Under the pieces are notes generated by a model that saw only the letters and a list, made by a program, of their open reading frames with translations, was not told where the DNA came from and did no database searches. From assembly GCA_023269545.1 (NCBI GenBank), contig JAHFTB010000008.1:34102-98101 (forward strand): DNA of 64,000 nucleotides, given 5' to 3'. Positions 8,400-16,703 of the stretch are shown piece after piece (the first letter of the stretch is position 1; each line of letters begins with the position of its first letter). Both the position numbers and the translations under genes were made by a program. The DNA comes from Verrucomicrobiota bacterium. GTDB taxonomy: Bacteria; Verrucomicrobiota; Verrucomicrobiia; Chthoniobacterales; Xiphinematobacteraceae.

Positions 8400-9923
8400 A
8401 TGAAAATTGTTCGCGCCCTTATTTCTGTTTCCGATAAAACCGGCCTGCTGCCCTTCGCTCGCAGACTGCATGAATTAGGAATTGAAATTCTTTCCACAGG
8501 TGGCACTGCCAAGATGTTGCAAACCGAAGGCATTCCAGTAACGGCCATCTCGCAATTTACCGGCTCTCCCGAAATTTTGGAGGGACGAGTCAAAACGCTG
8601 CATCCCAAAGTCCACGGTGGATTGTTATATTTGCGTGAAAGTGGCAAGCAAGTCAAAGAAGCCCAACTTCATGGAATTCAGCCGATTGACCTGGTGGTAG
8701 TCAACCTCTATCCCTTCGTTAAAACAATTGCACGCGACGGAGTTACCCTCGAAGAAGCCATCGAACAAATTGATGTGGGCGGTCCCTCCATGATTCGAAG
8801 CGCAGCCAAAAACTATCAAACAGTAACGGTAGTTACCGATCCGGAGGACTATACGTTCGTGCTGGAGGATCTGGAAACGGGCAATGGGACGACTACCCGA
8901 AAGCTGAGAGAACGACTTGCAATCAAAGCTTTTGCTACTACATCCTCCTATGACGGAGCCATCGCTGATTACTTAAATCGAGAACAGGAAACGAATAGCA
9001 CATTCACTCTGGAACTTCCCCTGGCCGGCCGATTGCGCTATGGAGAAAACCCTCATCAGGAAGCCGAGCTTTACGGAAATTTCTTTGATTTTTTTGACAA
9101 AATCCATGGCAAGGAGCTCTCTTACAACAATATTCTGGATATTGGGGCTGCGTCGACATTGATTTCCGAATTCGCCAAGCCCACTGTTGCGATTCTCAAA
9201 CATACCAATCCCTGCGGCGTCGCTTCCGATCCGGATCTTAAGGAAGCATGGCTCAAAGCTTTCGCAACAGACAAACAGGCTCCCTTTGGTGGCATTATTA
9301 TTACCAACCGCTCGGTCACTTTATCTCTGGCAAAGGCAATTGCTGAGATCTTTAGCGAAGTCATCATTGCTCCGGACTTCGATGCGGATGCGCGTTCCCT
9401 ATTGCAAAAAAAGAAAAATCTCCGTTTGATGCGCATCTTGCAGCTTCCCTCGGGTAACTCCCGCGAAGTGCGTTCCGTTCCAGGGGGATTTTTAGTACAG
9501 GATGCGGATTCTTCCGGTTTGGGAGAGCTGGAACATAAAGTGGTTTCTTCCCGACCTCCGGATCGCAATGAATTGGAAGCCATGGAATTTGGCTGGAAAG
9601 TAGTCAAACACGTGAAGTCCAATGCTATCGTTTATGCTGCTCAGGATTGCACTTTGGGAATTGGCGCCGGGCAAATGTCCCGCATTGATTCTTCTCGAAT
9701 TGCAATCTGGAAAGCCCAGGAAGCGGGACTTTCTTTAAAAGGAAGCGCGGTATGCAGTGATGCATTTTTTCCTTTTCCCGATGGATTAATCGCCGCAGCT
9801 GAGGCCGGAGCGACAACAGCTATCCAACCCGGCGGGTCCATCCGAGATGACGAAGTCATCGCAGCTGCCAATGAACGAGGACTCGCTATGATCTTTACTG
9901 GTACTCGCAATTTTAAACACTAA
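8400..9923 (+). CDS. purH: Bifunctional AICAR formyltransferase / IMP cyclohydrolase
   Basis: Catalyses the last two steps of de novo purine synthesis. The 507-residue length and both domains are typical. The N-terminal MGS-like cyclohydrolase domain begins RALISVSDKTGLLPFARRL and contains STGGTAKML and GRVKTLHPKVHGG. The AICAR transformylase domain contains LRYGENPHQEA, the catalytic KHTNPCG motif and the C-terminal QPGGSIRDDEVI. The ATG at 8400 is the natural start for this N-terminus. pdxJ follows after 16 bases in the same direction, so the two are likely cotranscribed. Confidence 0.97.
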   Translation: MKIVRALISVSDKTGLLPFARRLHELGIEILSTGGTAKMLQTEGIPVTAISQFTGSPEILEGRVKTLHPKVHGGLLYLRESGKQVKEAQLHGIQPIDLVVVNLYPFVKTIARDGVTLEEAIEQIDVGGPSMIRSAAKNYQTVTVVTDPEDYTFVLEDLETGNGTTTRKLRERLAIKAFATTSSYDGAIADYLNREQETNSTFTLELPLAGRLRYGENPHQEAELYGNFFDFFDKIHGKELSYNNILDIGAASTLISEFAKPTVAILKHTNPCGVASDPDLKEAWLKAFATDKQAPFGGIIITNRSVTLSLAKAIAEIFSEVIIAPDFDADARSLLQKKKNLRLMRILQLPSGNSREVRSVPGGFLVQDADSSGLGELEHKVVSSRPPDRNELEAMEFGWKVVKHVKSNAIVYAAQDCTLGIGAGQMSRIDSSRIAIWKAQEAGLSLKGSAVCSDAFFPFPDGLIAAAEAGATTAIQPGGSIRDDEVIAAANERGLAMIFTGTRNFKH

Positions 9924-9939
9924 AGTCTTCTTCTCCTTC

Positions 9940-10689
9940 ATGCCTCACTCAAAAATTTCCTTGGGAGTAAATATCGACCATGTGGCTACCTTACGCCAAT
10001 CGAGATACCGCGCAGCCACGGGAGGAAACCTCCAAGCGGAACCCGATCCTTTACTCGCAGCCTTAGCTGCCGAACTTGCAGGCGCAGCAGGCATCACCGT
10101 CCATCTGCGAGAGGATCGGCGTCATATCCAAGACCAGGATTTCGTCCGCCTCCGGGAAGGTATTGCCACAAAACTCAATCTGGAAATGGGAAACAGCCCG
10201 GAAATCCTTCAAATCGCATTCAAAGTGGGACCCGAAGATGTTTGCCTCGTTCCGGAAAACCGACAGGAAATCACTACCGAAGGAGGACTCGATTGTGCCG
10301 GGCAATACGTCTCCCTACTTCCCACCGTCAATAGCCTGCGTTCCGCGGGAATTCGCGTGAGCATGTTCATTGCCCCGGATTTAAAGCAGGTGGAAACAGC
10401 CGCACGGCTGGGAGCGGAATTCGTCGAACTTCATACAGGCGCCTTCGTCAATGCGCTGGGTCTTGCTGCGGATGAGGAATGGGACCGATTAGTCCAAGCA
10501 GCCCATGCCGCCCATGAAAATGGACTCGGTGTCAATGCCGGGCATGGCATCAATTACTCCAACATTCGGAAAATTGTTCAGCTTCCCCATCTTCGCGAAC
10601 TCAATATCGGACACTCTATCATCTCACGCTCCATATTAGTCGGCATGGAAAAAGCTGTCCGCGAAATGTTGGAGCTCATCCATGAATGA
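9940..10689 (+). CDS. pdxJ: Pyridoxine 5'-phosphate synthase
   Basis: Condenses 1-deoxy-D-xylulose 5-phosphate with 3-amino-1-hydroxyacetone 1-phosphate to make pyridoxine 5'-phosphate, in the DXP-dependent vitamin B6 pathway. The 249-residue TIM barrel shows the family landmarks: LGVNIDHVATLRQSR at the N-terminus, ITVHLREDRRHIQDQD, the PDLKQVETAARLGAEFVELH segment and the phosphate-binding VNAGHGINY followed by LNIGHSIISR. Located between purH and bioF, on the same strand and with short spacers. Both pdxJ and bioF are B6-related by product or cofactor. Confidence 0.96.
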   Translation: MPHSKISLGVNIDHVATLRQSRYRAATGGNLQAEPDPLLAALAAELAGAAGITVHLREDRRHIQDQDFVRLREGIATKLNLEMGNSPEILQIAFKVGPEDVCLVPENRQEITTEGGLDCAGQYVSLLPTVNSLRSAGIRVSMFIAPDLKQVETAARLGAEFVELHTGAFVNALGLAADEEWDRLVQAAHAAHENGLGVNAGHGINYSNIRKIVQLPHLRELNIGHSIISRSILVGMEKAVREMLELIHE

Positions 10690-10737
10690 TTGTACTGCGC
10701 CTGCCAAAGTTCATCCTAGCGGACTCTGACTCTATCA

Positions 10738-11937
10738 ATGGATTTTGAGGAACGACTCGTCGCTGATCTGGAAAAGCTTGCGAACCAAAACCTCCTGCGA
10801 TGTTTGCGTCCCTTACAAGGGAGACAGCAAGTCCGCGTGCAGAGAGGGGGCCGCCGCCTTTTAAATTTTTCCGCCAACGATTATCTCGGCCTTGCCTGCC
10901 ATCCCAAGCTTCAGGAAAGTGCCCTAAAAGCTCTGGATCGATATGGAGTGGGAGCGGGAGCCTCTCGTTTGGTTTGTGGGTCACTTCCCCCTCATGAAGA
11001 GTTAGAAAAAGAACTTGCCACCTGGAAAAACACTGACACCGCGCTTTCCTTTTCCAGCGGATATGCAGCTGCGTTAGGGATTCTTCCGGCTTTAGCGAGC
11101 ACTGGCGACGTCATCATTTTAGACAAACTTTCCCACGCGTCATTAGTCGATGGAGCACGGCTGAGCAGAGCGGATTTGCGTGTCTTTCCACACAATGACC
11201 TCGCGCGGCTGCACCGTCATCTGATATGGGCTCAAAAAAACAGACCGGGGCGTCGCATTGTCATCGTCACAGAATCCATATTTAGCATGGATGGAGATCG
11301 TCCCCCTTTAAAAGAAATCATAGCCTTAAAAAATGATTTTGGCGCGGTCCTTCTGCTCGATGAAGCACACGCCGTAGGAGTGCTCGGAAAAACAGGTGCC
11401 GGCTTGGTGGAAGAGATGCATTGCGGGAAGGAAGTGGAGATTCAAATGGGCACCCTCAGTAAGGCGATAGGAGCCTCCGGGGGATATGTCTGCGGAAGCC
11501 GTCGTCTCATTGATACATTGATAAATCGAGGAAGGAGTTTCGTATTTTCCACCGCCCCTCCCGCATGCATAGCAGCAGCGGCGCTTGAGGGAATTCGCAT
11601 CATCCGCGGAAGAGAAGGAACCGAGCTGCGCAATCGGCTTTGGAATAACATCCGTTTATTTTCGAAAAATTTGAACGTTGTCGCTCAAAGCGCAATTCTT
11701 CCCTGGACCATTGGGGAAGAGGCTCAGGCAATGGAAGCTGCCTCCTGGTTAGAATCCCAAGGATACCTTGCACCTGCAATCCGATACCCCACAGTCGCCA
11801 AAGGCCGGGCACGCATTCGATTCACCCTCAGTGCCACTCATAGCCCTCTGGAAATCGAAGGGCTCACGCAGTCTGTACAGACTTTCTCCCCTAAGAGTCT
11901 GTTCACCGAGGAAGAACGGATCGCGTGCACTCTATAG
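10738..11937 (+). CDS. bioF: 8-amino-7-oxononanoate synthase
   Basis: PLP enzyme that condenses pimeloyl-thioester with L-alanine, the first committed ring-precursor step of biotin synthesis. In 399 residues it shows NDYLGLACHPKL (44-58), the GAGASRLVCGS loop, the PLP ring-binding Asp209 in LLLDEAHAVG, and the Schiff-base Lys242 in TLSKAIGASGG. The family includes closely related alpha-oxoamine synthases (Kbl, HemA, SPT); the motifs and the presence of bioD at 51475 in this window favour bioF. The stop codon lies within a C-family repeat half-site, so the inverted repeat touches the end of the gene. Confidence 0.9.
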   Translation: MDFEERLVADLEKLANQNLLRCLRPLQGRQQVRVQRGGRRLLNFSANDYLGLACHPKLQESALKALDRYGVGAGASRLVCGSLPPHEELEKELATWKNTDTALSFSSGYAAALGILPALASTGDVIILDKLSHASLVDGARLSRADLRVFPHNDLARLHRHLIWAQKNRPGRRIVIVTESIFSMDGDRPPLKEIIALKNDFGAVLLLDEAHAVGVLGKTGAGLVEEMHCGKEVEIQMGTLSKAIGASGGYVCGSRRLIDTLINRGRSFVFSTAPPACIAAAALEGIRIIRGREGTELRNRLWNNIRLFSKNLNVVAQSAILPWTIGEEAQAMEAASWLESQGYLAPAIRYPTVAKGRARIRFTLSATHSPLEIEGLTQSVQTFSPKSLFTEEERIACTL

Positions 11938-11950
11938 CGAAGCCAGTATA
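11935..11950 (+). repeat. Family C solo end
   Basis: TAGCGAAGCCAGTATA, a single end of the C-family repeat (compare 22140-22159). Its first three bases are the bioF stop codon. Confidence 0.45.
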
Positions 11951-11998
11951 CTTAAAAATTTCGACAAACGAAAGCTCAACACATACCTCTCAACGTTC

Positions 11999-12289
11999 AT
12001 GAGTAGCCCTACTAATCTGGATGTCCCTTACGTGGCCCATCTCGCTCGAATCGCCCTCAGCGAGGAAGAGACCGCCCTTTTTCAAACCCAACTCAGTCGA
12101 GTACTAGAATACGTGGAACAATTAAAAGCAGTGGACGTTTCCGATGTGGAAGCCACAGCGCATGCCATCCCTGTTTACAACGTCTTCCGCCAGGATGAGC
12201 CCCACGAGGGGCTTTCAAAATCCGCTGCGATGTCAAATGCTCCGCATTCAGCCAATGGACTTTTTATGGTGACCAAGGTGGTAGAATAG
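11999..12289 (+). CDS. gatC: Asp/Glu-tRNA amidotransferase subunit C
   Basis: Small subunit of the GatCAB complex that converts Glu-tRNA(Gln) or Asp-tRNA(Asn) to the amide forms. The 96-residue protein starting MSSPTNLDVPYVAHLARIAL matches the family throughout: the helix ARIALSEEE, the FQTQLSRVLEYVEQL segment, and the C-terminal tail with FRQDEPHEGLS. The frame continues upstream to 11768 inside bioF, but that part shows no GatC similarity, so ATG 11999 is chosen. gatA follows after 6 bases. gatB is not in the window. Confidence 0.93.
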   Translation: MSSPTNLDVPYVAHLARIALSEEETALFQTQLSRVLEYVEQLKAVDVSDVEATAHAIPVYNVFRQDEPHEGLSKSAAMSNAPHSANGLFMVTKVVE

Positions 12290-12295
12290 AAATAT

Positions 12296-13744
12296 ATGGA
12301 CCTTACTTCACTCTCTCTGCACGAACTACAGCGTAAATTCCGATCCGGAGAAGCGTGTCCCCGTGATGCCATCGAAGCTCTCGAAGCTCGAATTGTGCAG
12401 GTAGAACCCAAAACAAAAGCACTCCTTCATCGAAACCTAGAAAATGCCCTGCGCTTAGCAGATCAAACCGACGTTTCCTTGCCACTGGGTGGTTTGCCCA
12501 TCGCTATTAAAGACGCCATTCATGTGGAAGGAGATCCCTGCACCTGTGCCTCCAAAATGCTGACTCGCTACAAAGCACCTTATGACGCCACAGTCATTTC
12601 CCGCCTGAAAGCCGCAGGAGCCATCCCCTTTACACGAACCAATATGGATGAATTTGCGATGGGATCTTCCACAGAAAATTCCGCCATACAGCCCACTCAT
12701 AATCCTTGGGACCTCAGCCGGATTCCAGGCGGATCCAGTGGCGGATCCGCTGCCGCAGTCGCCGCTCGCGAAGCTTTCGCTGCTTTGGGATCCGATACAG
12801 GCGGCTCCATCCGCCAGCCCGCTGCCTTCTGTGGCTGCGTAGGCTTAAAACCCACATATGGACGGGTGTCTCGCTATGGCCTCGTTGCTTTTGCCTCATC
12901 TTTAGACCAAATAGGACCTCTCGCTCGCTCTACCCGGGACTGTGCCATGGTGCTCAATGCCATTGCTGGAAAAGACCCGAAGGATTCCACATCGTTGGAT
13001 CTTCCTGCCGAAGATTTCACAAAAGACCTCGATTTAGGAATGAAGGGACTGCGTATTGGGATTCCGAAAGAATACTTTGTAGAAGGAATAGATCCCCAAG
13101 TGCAGGCTGCCGGAGAGGCCGCCATTCGGCAATGTCAGGAACTGGGAGCCGAAGTAGCAGAGGTTTCTTTGCCTCATACGCAGTATGCCGTCGGCGTCTA
13201 CTATATTCTCGCTACTGCTGAAGCATCCGCAAACCTCGCTCGCTTCGATGGCGTTCGCTATGGCAACCGTGCTTCCCATCCCAAAAATCTGCTCGATCAT
13301 TATCAACGCAGTCGCGAAGAAGGCTTCGGCAGCGAAGTAAAACGTCGAATCATTCTCGGTACTTATATGCTAAGTTCCGGTTATTATGATGCCTATTATC
13401 TGCGCGCCCAAAAAGTGCGTACACTTATTCGAGATGACTTCAACAAGGCATTTCAATGCGTAGATGCCCTGATCTGCCCGACCTCTCCCGATGTGGCTTT
13501 TCGCTTGGGAGAACGAACGGACGATCCGCTCCGCATGTACCTGGCGGATATTTTTACCATCGCAACTAATCTGGCGGGAATCTGCGGCATCAGTATTCCT
13601 GGCGGTTTCGCAACTGTCGATGGCTCACGCCTGCCTATCGGAATACAATTTCTAGGAAATTCTCTTGAAGAAACAAAACTCCTTCGTATTGCCAATGCTT
13701 ATGAATCAGCTTCAGGTTGGGTTTCTCAACTAGCTCCGATTTAG
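12296..13744 (+). CDS. gatA: Asp/Glu-tRNA amidotransferase subunit A
   Basis: Glutaminase subunit of GatCAB, liberating ammonia for transamidation. The amidase-signature catalytic triad is intact: Lys72 in IAIKDAIHVEG, the cis-serine Ser147 in PGGSSGGSAAA, and the nucleophile Ser171 in SDTGGSIRQPA, with the spacing seen in characterised GatA proteins. The SRYGLVAFASSLDQIGP segment is also diagnostic. Length (482) is normal. It forms a tight pair with gatC. Its presence implies that at least one of GlnRS/AsnRS may be absent in this organism, which cannot be checked here. Confidence 0.96.
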   Translation: MDLTSLSLHELQRKFRSGEACPRDAIEALEARIVQVEPKTKALLHRNLENALRLADQTDVSLPLGGLPIAIKDAIHVEGDPCTCASKMLTRYKAPYDATVISRLKAAGAIPFTRTNMDEFAMGSSTENSAIQPTHNPWDLSRIPGGSSGGSAAAVAAREAFAALGSDTGGSIRQPAAFCGCVGLKPTYGRVSRYGLVAFASSLDQIGPLARSTRDCAMVLNAIAGKDPKDSTSLDLPAEDFTKDLDLGMKGLRIGIPKEYFVEGIDPQVQAAGEAAIRQCQELGAEVAEVSLPHTQYAVGVYYILATAEASANLARFDGVRYGNRASHPKNLLDHYQRSREEGFGSEVKRRIILGTYMLSSGYYDAYYLRAQKVRTLIRDDFNKAFQCVDALICPTSPDVAFRLGERTDDPLRMYLADIFTIATNLAGICGISIPGGFATVDGSRLPIGIQFLGNSLEETKLLRIANAYESASGWVSQLAPI

Positions 13745-13866
13745 AGAAAATGGATGATATGAGGCCTGTGTATAAATTGGCAATATGTCAGTTTTGCACT
13801 TAGTCAAGTGGTTAAACCCATGCATATTGCACATATTTTTCTAGCTGTTAATTATAACAACCAAAA

Positions 13867-13888
13867 GCCCTCCACATGTGTGGAGGGC
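13867..13888 (-). terminator. Rho-independent terminator of mdh
   Basis: A perfect 10-bp stem, GCCCTCCACA pairing with TGTGGAGGGC around a 2-base loop. On the minus strand it is followed by TTTTGGTTGTTAT, giving the U-rich tail in the direction of mdh transcription. gatA converges from the other side and may also use it. Confidence 0.75.
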
Positions 13889-13900
13889 GTTCTCCTGTAA

Positions 13901-14887
13901 TTAGCTTTTTAGTAGCTCTGCCACCAGAGAGCGTTCTTCTTTGAGTTCATTGACGGTCATGTCAATTTTCGACTGGCTAAACGGATCGATTTCGAGTCCC
14001 TGCACAATTTCCATCTTACTGCCGTTTGAACGAATGGGGAAGGAAGAGATCAGGCCCTGTTCCACTCCATAACTGCCATCCGAACAAAGGGAAACGCTAT
14101 ACCAATCACCAACGGCCGTAGGTTCAATGAGAGAACGGATGGTTTCCAATGCTCCATGAGCCGCCGATTTCGCAGAGGAAAGTCCGCGAGCCTGAATCAC
14201 AGCGGCGCCCCGCTGTTGAACAGTCTTCACAAAGTCCCCTTTGAGCCACTCGGAATCAGAAATCACTTCCGAAGTGGGACGGCCTCCGATTTTAGCATGT
14301 TGAAAATCGGGATATAAGGTAGCGGAATGATTGCCCCAGATAGTCATATTGGTCACATCTCTGCAATGTGTTCCGGCTTTTGCAGCAAGCTGCGATTTGG
14401 CACGATTTTCATCCAGTCGCGTCATAGAGAACCAACGGTCTTTTGGAATGTCCTTCGCATTGCTCATGGCAATGAGACAGTTCGTATTACAAGGATTTCC
14501 CACTACCAGCACGCGGATATCCGAAGCCGCATTTTTCTGAATAGCCAGTCCCTGACCGATAAATATTTTTCCATTAATACCTAACAAATCTTTACGTTCC
14601 ATTCCGGCTTTTCTGGGAGAGCTTCCTAGGAGCACCGCCCAGTTCACGTCCCGAAATCCTTCGTCCAAATTGTCGGTCATGGCAATAGAATCTAATAATG
14701 GAAAAGCACAGTCCTGCAATTCCATGAGAACGCCTTCCAAGGGTTTTAATGCGGATGTGATTTCGATAAGCCGAAGGGAAATGGGTTGATCGGGGCCAAA
14801 TAAGTTCCCTGCGGCAATGCGTGGTAGAAGTGAATATGCGATTTGGCCGGCAGCTCCGGTCACTGCAATATGGATGGGTGGTTTCAT
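13901..14887 (-). CDS. mdh: Malate dehydrogenase
   Basis: NAD-dependent oxidation of malate to oxaloacetate in the TCA cycle. A 328-residue protein starting MKPPIHIAVTGAAGQIAYSL, the Rossmann glycine motif of the cytosolic-type MDH family (as in Chlamydiae and Verrucomicrobia). Further marks are the GSSPRKAGMERKDLL substrate loop, VGNPCNTN, and the active-site TIWGNHSATLYPD region with the catalytic His. The open frame extends 29 codons further upstream to 14974, but that part is low-quality sequence covering a D-family repeat, so the ATG at 14887 is the start. Confidence 0.95.
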   Translation of the reverse strand: MKPPIHIAVTGAAGQIAYSLLPRIAAGNLFGPDQPISLRLIEITSALKPLEGVLMELQDCAFPLLDSIAMTDNLDEGFRDVNWAVLLGSSPRKAGMERKDLLGINGKIFIGQGLAIQKNAASDIRVLVVGNPCNTNCLIAMSNAKDIPKDRWFSMTRLDENRAKSQLAAKAGTHCRDVTNMTIWGNHSATLYPDFQHAKIGGRPTSEVISDSEWLKGDFVKTVQQRGAAVIQARGLSSAKSAAHGALETIRSLIEPTAVGDWYSVSLCSDGSYGVEQGLISSFPIRSNGSKMEIVQGLEIDPFSQSKIDMTVNELKEERSLVAELLKS

Positions 14888-14942
14888 GATGATGGATCCA
14901 GTACACGATATATTGAAATAGTAGAACTCACAGCCTAAAAAG

Positions 14943-15010
14943 CTGCGAATTGCCTTAAGAACTGAATGGATCACGCAATGCTCTCTTTAAAGAAAGCCCA
15001 GTGGCTAGGC
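14943..15010 (-). repeat. Family D inverted-repeat element, copy D2
   Basis: Shares GCGAATTGC, AAGAACTGAATGGATC and CTTTAAAGAAAGCCCAG with copy D1 (3989-4055) in the same order and orientation. The outer inverted repeat is more decayed here (CCTTAAGAACT against AGTGGCTAGG). It lies in the mdh promoter region. Confidence 0.6.
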
Positions 15011-15015
15011 AGATA

Positions 15016-15034
15016 TAGCGAAACCGGTATAAAA
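15016..15034 (+). repeat. Family C solo end
   Basis: TAGCGAAACCGGTATAAAA, 16-17 of 19 bases like the ends of the complete C element at 22140-22292. It sits directly between repeat D2 and the HU terminator. Confidence 0.45.
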
Positions 15035-15036
15035 TT

Positions 15037-15076
15037 GAGAAAACCCGTTTTGCCACTAGGCGAAACGGGTTTTCTC
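15037..15076 (-). terminator. Strong hairpin terminator downstream of the HU gene
   Basis: A perfect 14-bp stem: GAGAAAACCCGTTT (15037-15050) pairs with AAACGGGTTTTCTC (15063-15076) around a 12-base loop. It is about 40 bases beyond the HU stop codon in the direction of transcription. The stem itself is AT-rich at its base, giving a U-rich 3' side. Confidence 0.75.
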
Positions 15077-15117
15077 GACGCGGGGGGGAAACTCCAGAAA
15101 GCTGATGTATTCCCTAA

Positions 15118-15390
15118 TTAGAGGGTACTTTTGAAAGCTTTGCCCGGAATAAACTTCACACTTTTTGAGGGCTTGATTTTAATTTTTTCTCCGGTCTTAG
15201 GATTTACTCCAAGGCGAGCTTTGCGGTGAACCACCTTGTAGGTTCCTAATCCTATTAGTTGTAGAGTCTTATGCTTTTTTACAAGCAGCTTTTTGCATTC
15301 AATAACGGCGTTTACCGCGCGCTCAGCATCCGCCTTGCTGATTCCAAGTTTCTTTTGAACGCAGATGATGAGGTCGACTTTATTACTCAT
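15118..15390 (-). CDS. HU-family DNA-binding protein
   Basis: A 90-residue HU/IHF-fold nucleoid protein. It has the N-terminal two-helix part (KVDLIICVQKKLGISKADAERAV), the GLGTYKVVHRKARLGVNPKTGEKIKI beta-arm with the intercalating Asn-Pro, and the FIPGKAFKSTL end. HU and IHF cannot be separated on this evidence, although the arm sequence is HU-like. Monocistronic, with its own terminator. Confidence 0.93.
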   Translation of the reverse strand: MSNKVDLIICVQKKLGISKADAERAVNAVIECKKLLVKKHKTLQLIGLGTYKVVHRKARLGVNPKTGEKIKIKPSKSVKFIPGKAFKSTL

Positions 15391-15542
15391 TTGGAAGTAA
15401 AACGTGTATGGTGCAAAGAGTTAACTAGGCAATTCACTGTTTTGTCAACAAAGAAGTTGAAAATTTTCTTTCCGGGATTTTATTTAGAGCAAATCTCTGG
15501 TATTATTTGAAGCTGCGTTATATATCTTAATTTATCTAAATT

Positions 15543-16070
15543 GTGAACTTTCAGGAGCAGATTGCAGGATTTCTTTCCATCGAACCGCAGATCCATCCGA
15601 CTGCCTATGTGTCTCCTAATGCTTACCTGATTGGGAATGTGGAGCTCGCAGAGGAAGCAAGTATCTGGCCCTTCGCCTCATTGAGAGGCGACATTGCTCC
15701 TATTCGCATAGGCGCCCATTCCAATATCCAAGACGGAGCGGTGGTGCATGTGGGCGACAACTTGCCGGCTTTGATTGGCGAATGGGTAACGGTGGGCCAT
15801 AAAGCCATTGTCCATGCTTGTGAAATTGCGGATGAAGTATTGGTCGGGATGGGAGCTATCGTTTTGGATGGCGCCCACATAGGCGCCCGTTCGTTAATTG
15901 GTGCAGGCAGCATGATCACGGGAGGTACGATTATTCCCCCAGGCTCTCTGGTCTTAGGTTCACCTGCAAGAATTCAACGGTCTCTCACAGCGGAAGAACA
16001 AGCCGAATTGCGCGTTTGGGCCGAGCGGTACGTCACTCTGGCTCGAGAATATTTGCGCCGAAACAAATAG
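15543..16070 (+). CDS. Gamma-carbonic-anhydrase-like left-handed beta-helix protein
   Basis: A 175-residue protein built of hexapeptide repeats (visible as I/V/L-x-x-x-x periodicity), closing with a C-terminal helix (TAEEQAELRVWAERYVTLAREYL). The metal-site histidine segments of the gamma-CA family are recognisable: SNIQDGAVVHVGD and VTVGHKAIVHACEI. Family members include true carbonic anhydrases and non-enzymatic YrdA/PaaY-like proteins, so activity is not certain. The start is GTG at 15543, since no ATG precedes the conserved N-terminus. Confidence 0.85.
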   Translation: MNFQEQIAGFLSIEPQIHPTAYVSPNAYLIGNVELAEEASIWPFASLRGDIAPIRIGAHSNIQDGAVVHVGDNLPALIGEWVTVGHKAIVHACEIADEVLVGMGAIVLDGAHIGARSLIGAGSMITGGTIIPPGSLVLGSPARIQRSLTAEEQAELRVWAERYVTLAREYLRRNK

Positions 16071-16107
16071 ATCTGCCATCTCCTGCAAAATCTGTCTCAT
16101 CCAGGAC

Positions 16108-16126
16108 TGAGAGCCTGTCCAAAAAG
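16108..16126 (+). repeat. 19-bp direct repeat, left copy
   Basis: TGAGAGCCTGTCCAAAAAG, repeated with one mismatch at 16668-16686. Together they bracket the bifunctional nuclease gene. The sequence resembles the outer end of an insertion sequence, but no transposase is present. Confidence 0.5.
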
Positions 16127-16186
16127 ACTCTTCCTCATTTGGTAATTTTTTCGCTCTACAGAAACTGCCAAATGTATTAGGCTCTG

Positions 16187-16657
16187 ATGATTATTTTCAT
16201 GAGCAAACCCGTGGAACAAGTCGTGATAAGGGGAATTATCCCCGCTGATGGCAGCTGCGCCGTATTTCTTGGAAACGAAAAAAAGACTTTTGTCATTTAT
16301 GTAGATGCCGGAATAGGGAATACGATTAGTATGTTCCTGAGCGACACCATTAAGGACCGTCCCATGACCCATGATCTTTTCGCTCTCGTGCTTGCCGCTC
16401 TGGGAGCCCGCGTGGAACGGGTCGTGATTAATCAGCTTAAGGGCAGTACTTATTATGGACGGCTCATCATTGCTGCGGAAAACGAAATCCAGCAACGAAA
16501 AATCATCGAATTAGATGCTCGCCCCAGTGACTGTCTCGCCATGGCTTCTCAACAATCCGCACCCATTTATGTCAGCCAGGAAGTGTGGGACGAAGTTGAG
16601 GATATGACAGATGTTTTACAGGGCATCGAAGAGGAACGCCGCAAACACGAGGAATAG
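16187..16657 (+). CDS. Bifunctional nuclease (BFN / DUF151) family protein
   Basis: A 156-residue BFN-domain protein. The conserved core is present: IYVDAGIGNTISMFL, the D-R-P-M-T-H-D-L helix, VVINQLKGSTYYGRLI, and DARPSDCLAMA with the Asp-Ser-Asp-like catalytic cluster. Plant and thermophile relatives are reported to act on both RNA and DNA; activity here is inferred from the family. A short acidic tail (EEDVLQGIEEER-like) ends the protein. A second ATG (16199) four codons in could also be the start. The gene is flanked by 19-bp direct repeats. Confidence 0.87.
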   Translation: MIIFMSKPVEQVVIRGIIPADGSCAVFLGNEKKTFVIYVDAGIGNTISMFLSDTIKDRPMTHDLFALVLAALGARVERVVINQLKGSTYYGRLIIAAENEIQQRKIIELDARPSDCLAMASQQSAPIYVSQEVWDEVEDMTDVLQGIEEERRKHEE

Positions 16658-16667
16658 AGGCCCTATC

Positions 16668-16686
16668 TGAGAGCCAGTCCAAAAAG
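16668..16686 (+). repeat. 19-bp direct repeat, right copy
   Basis: TGAGAGCCAGTCCAAAAAG, matching 18 of 19 bases of the copy at 16108-16126, in the same orientation, eleven bases after the nuclease stop codon. Confidence 0.5.
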
Positions 16687-16703
16687 TGAATATTCGTAAT
16701 GCT

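Noticed and set aside
11768..11998. N-terminal extension of GatC inside bioF
   Set aside because: It lies in bioF coding sequence in another frame; GatC proteins are about 95 residues, as obtained from ATG 11999.
14888..14974. 29-codon N-terminal extension of malate dehydrogenase
   Set aside because: It covers repeat D2 and lies before the family's conserved start MKPPIHIAVTGAAG.
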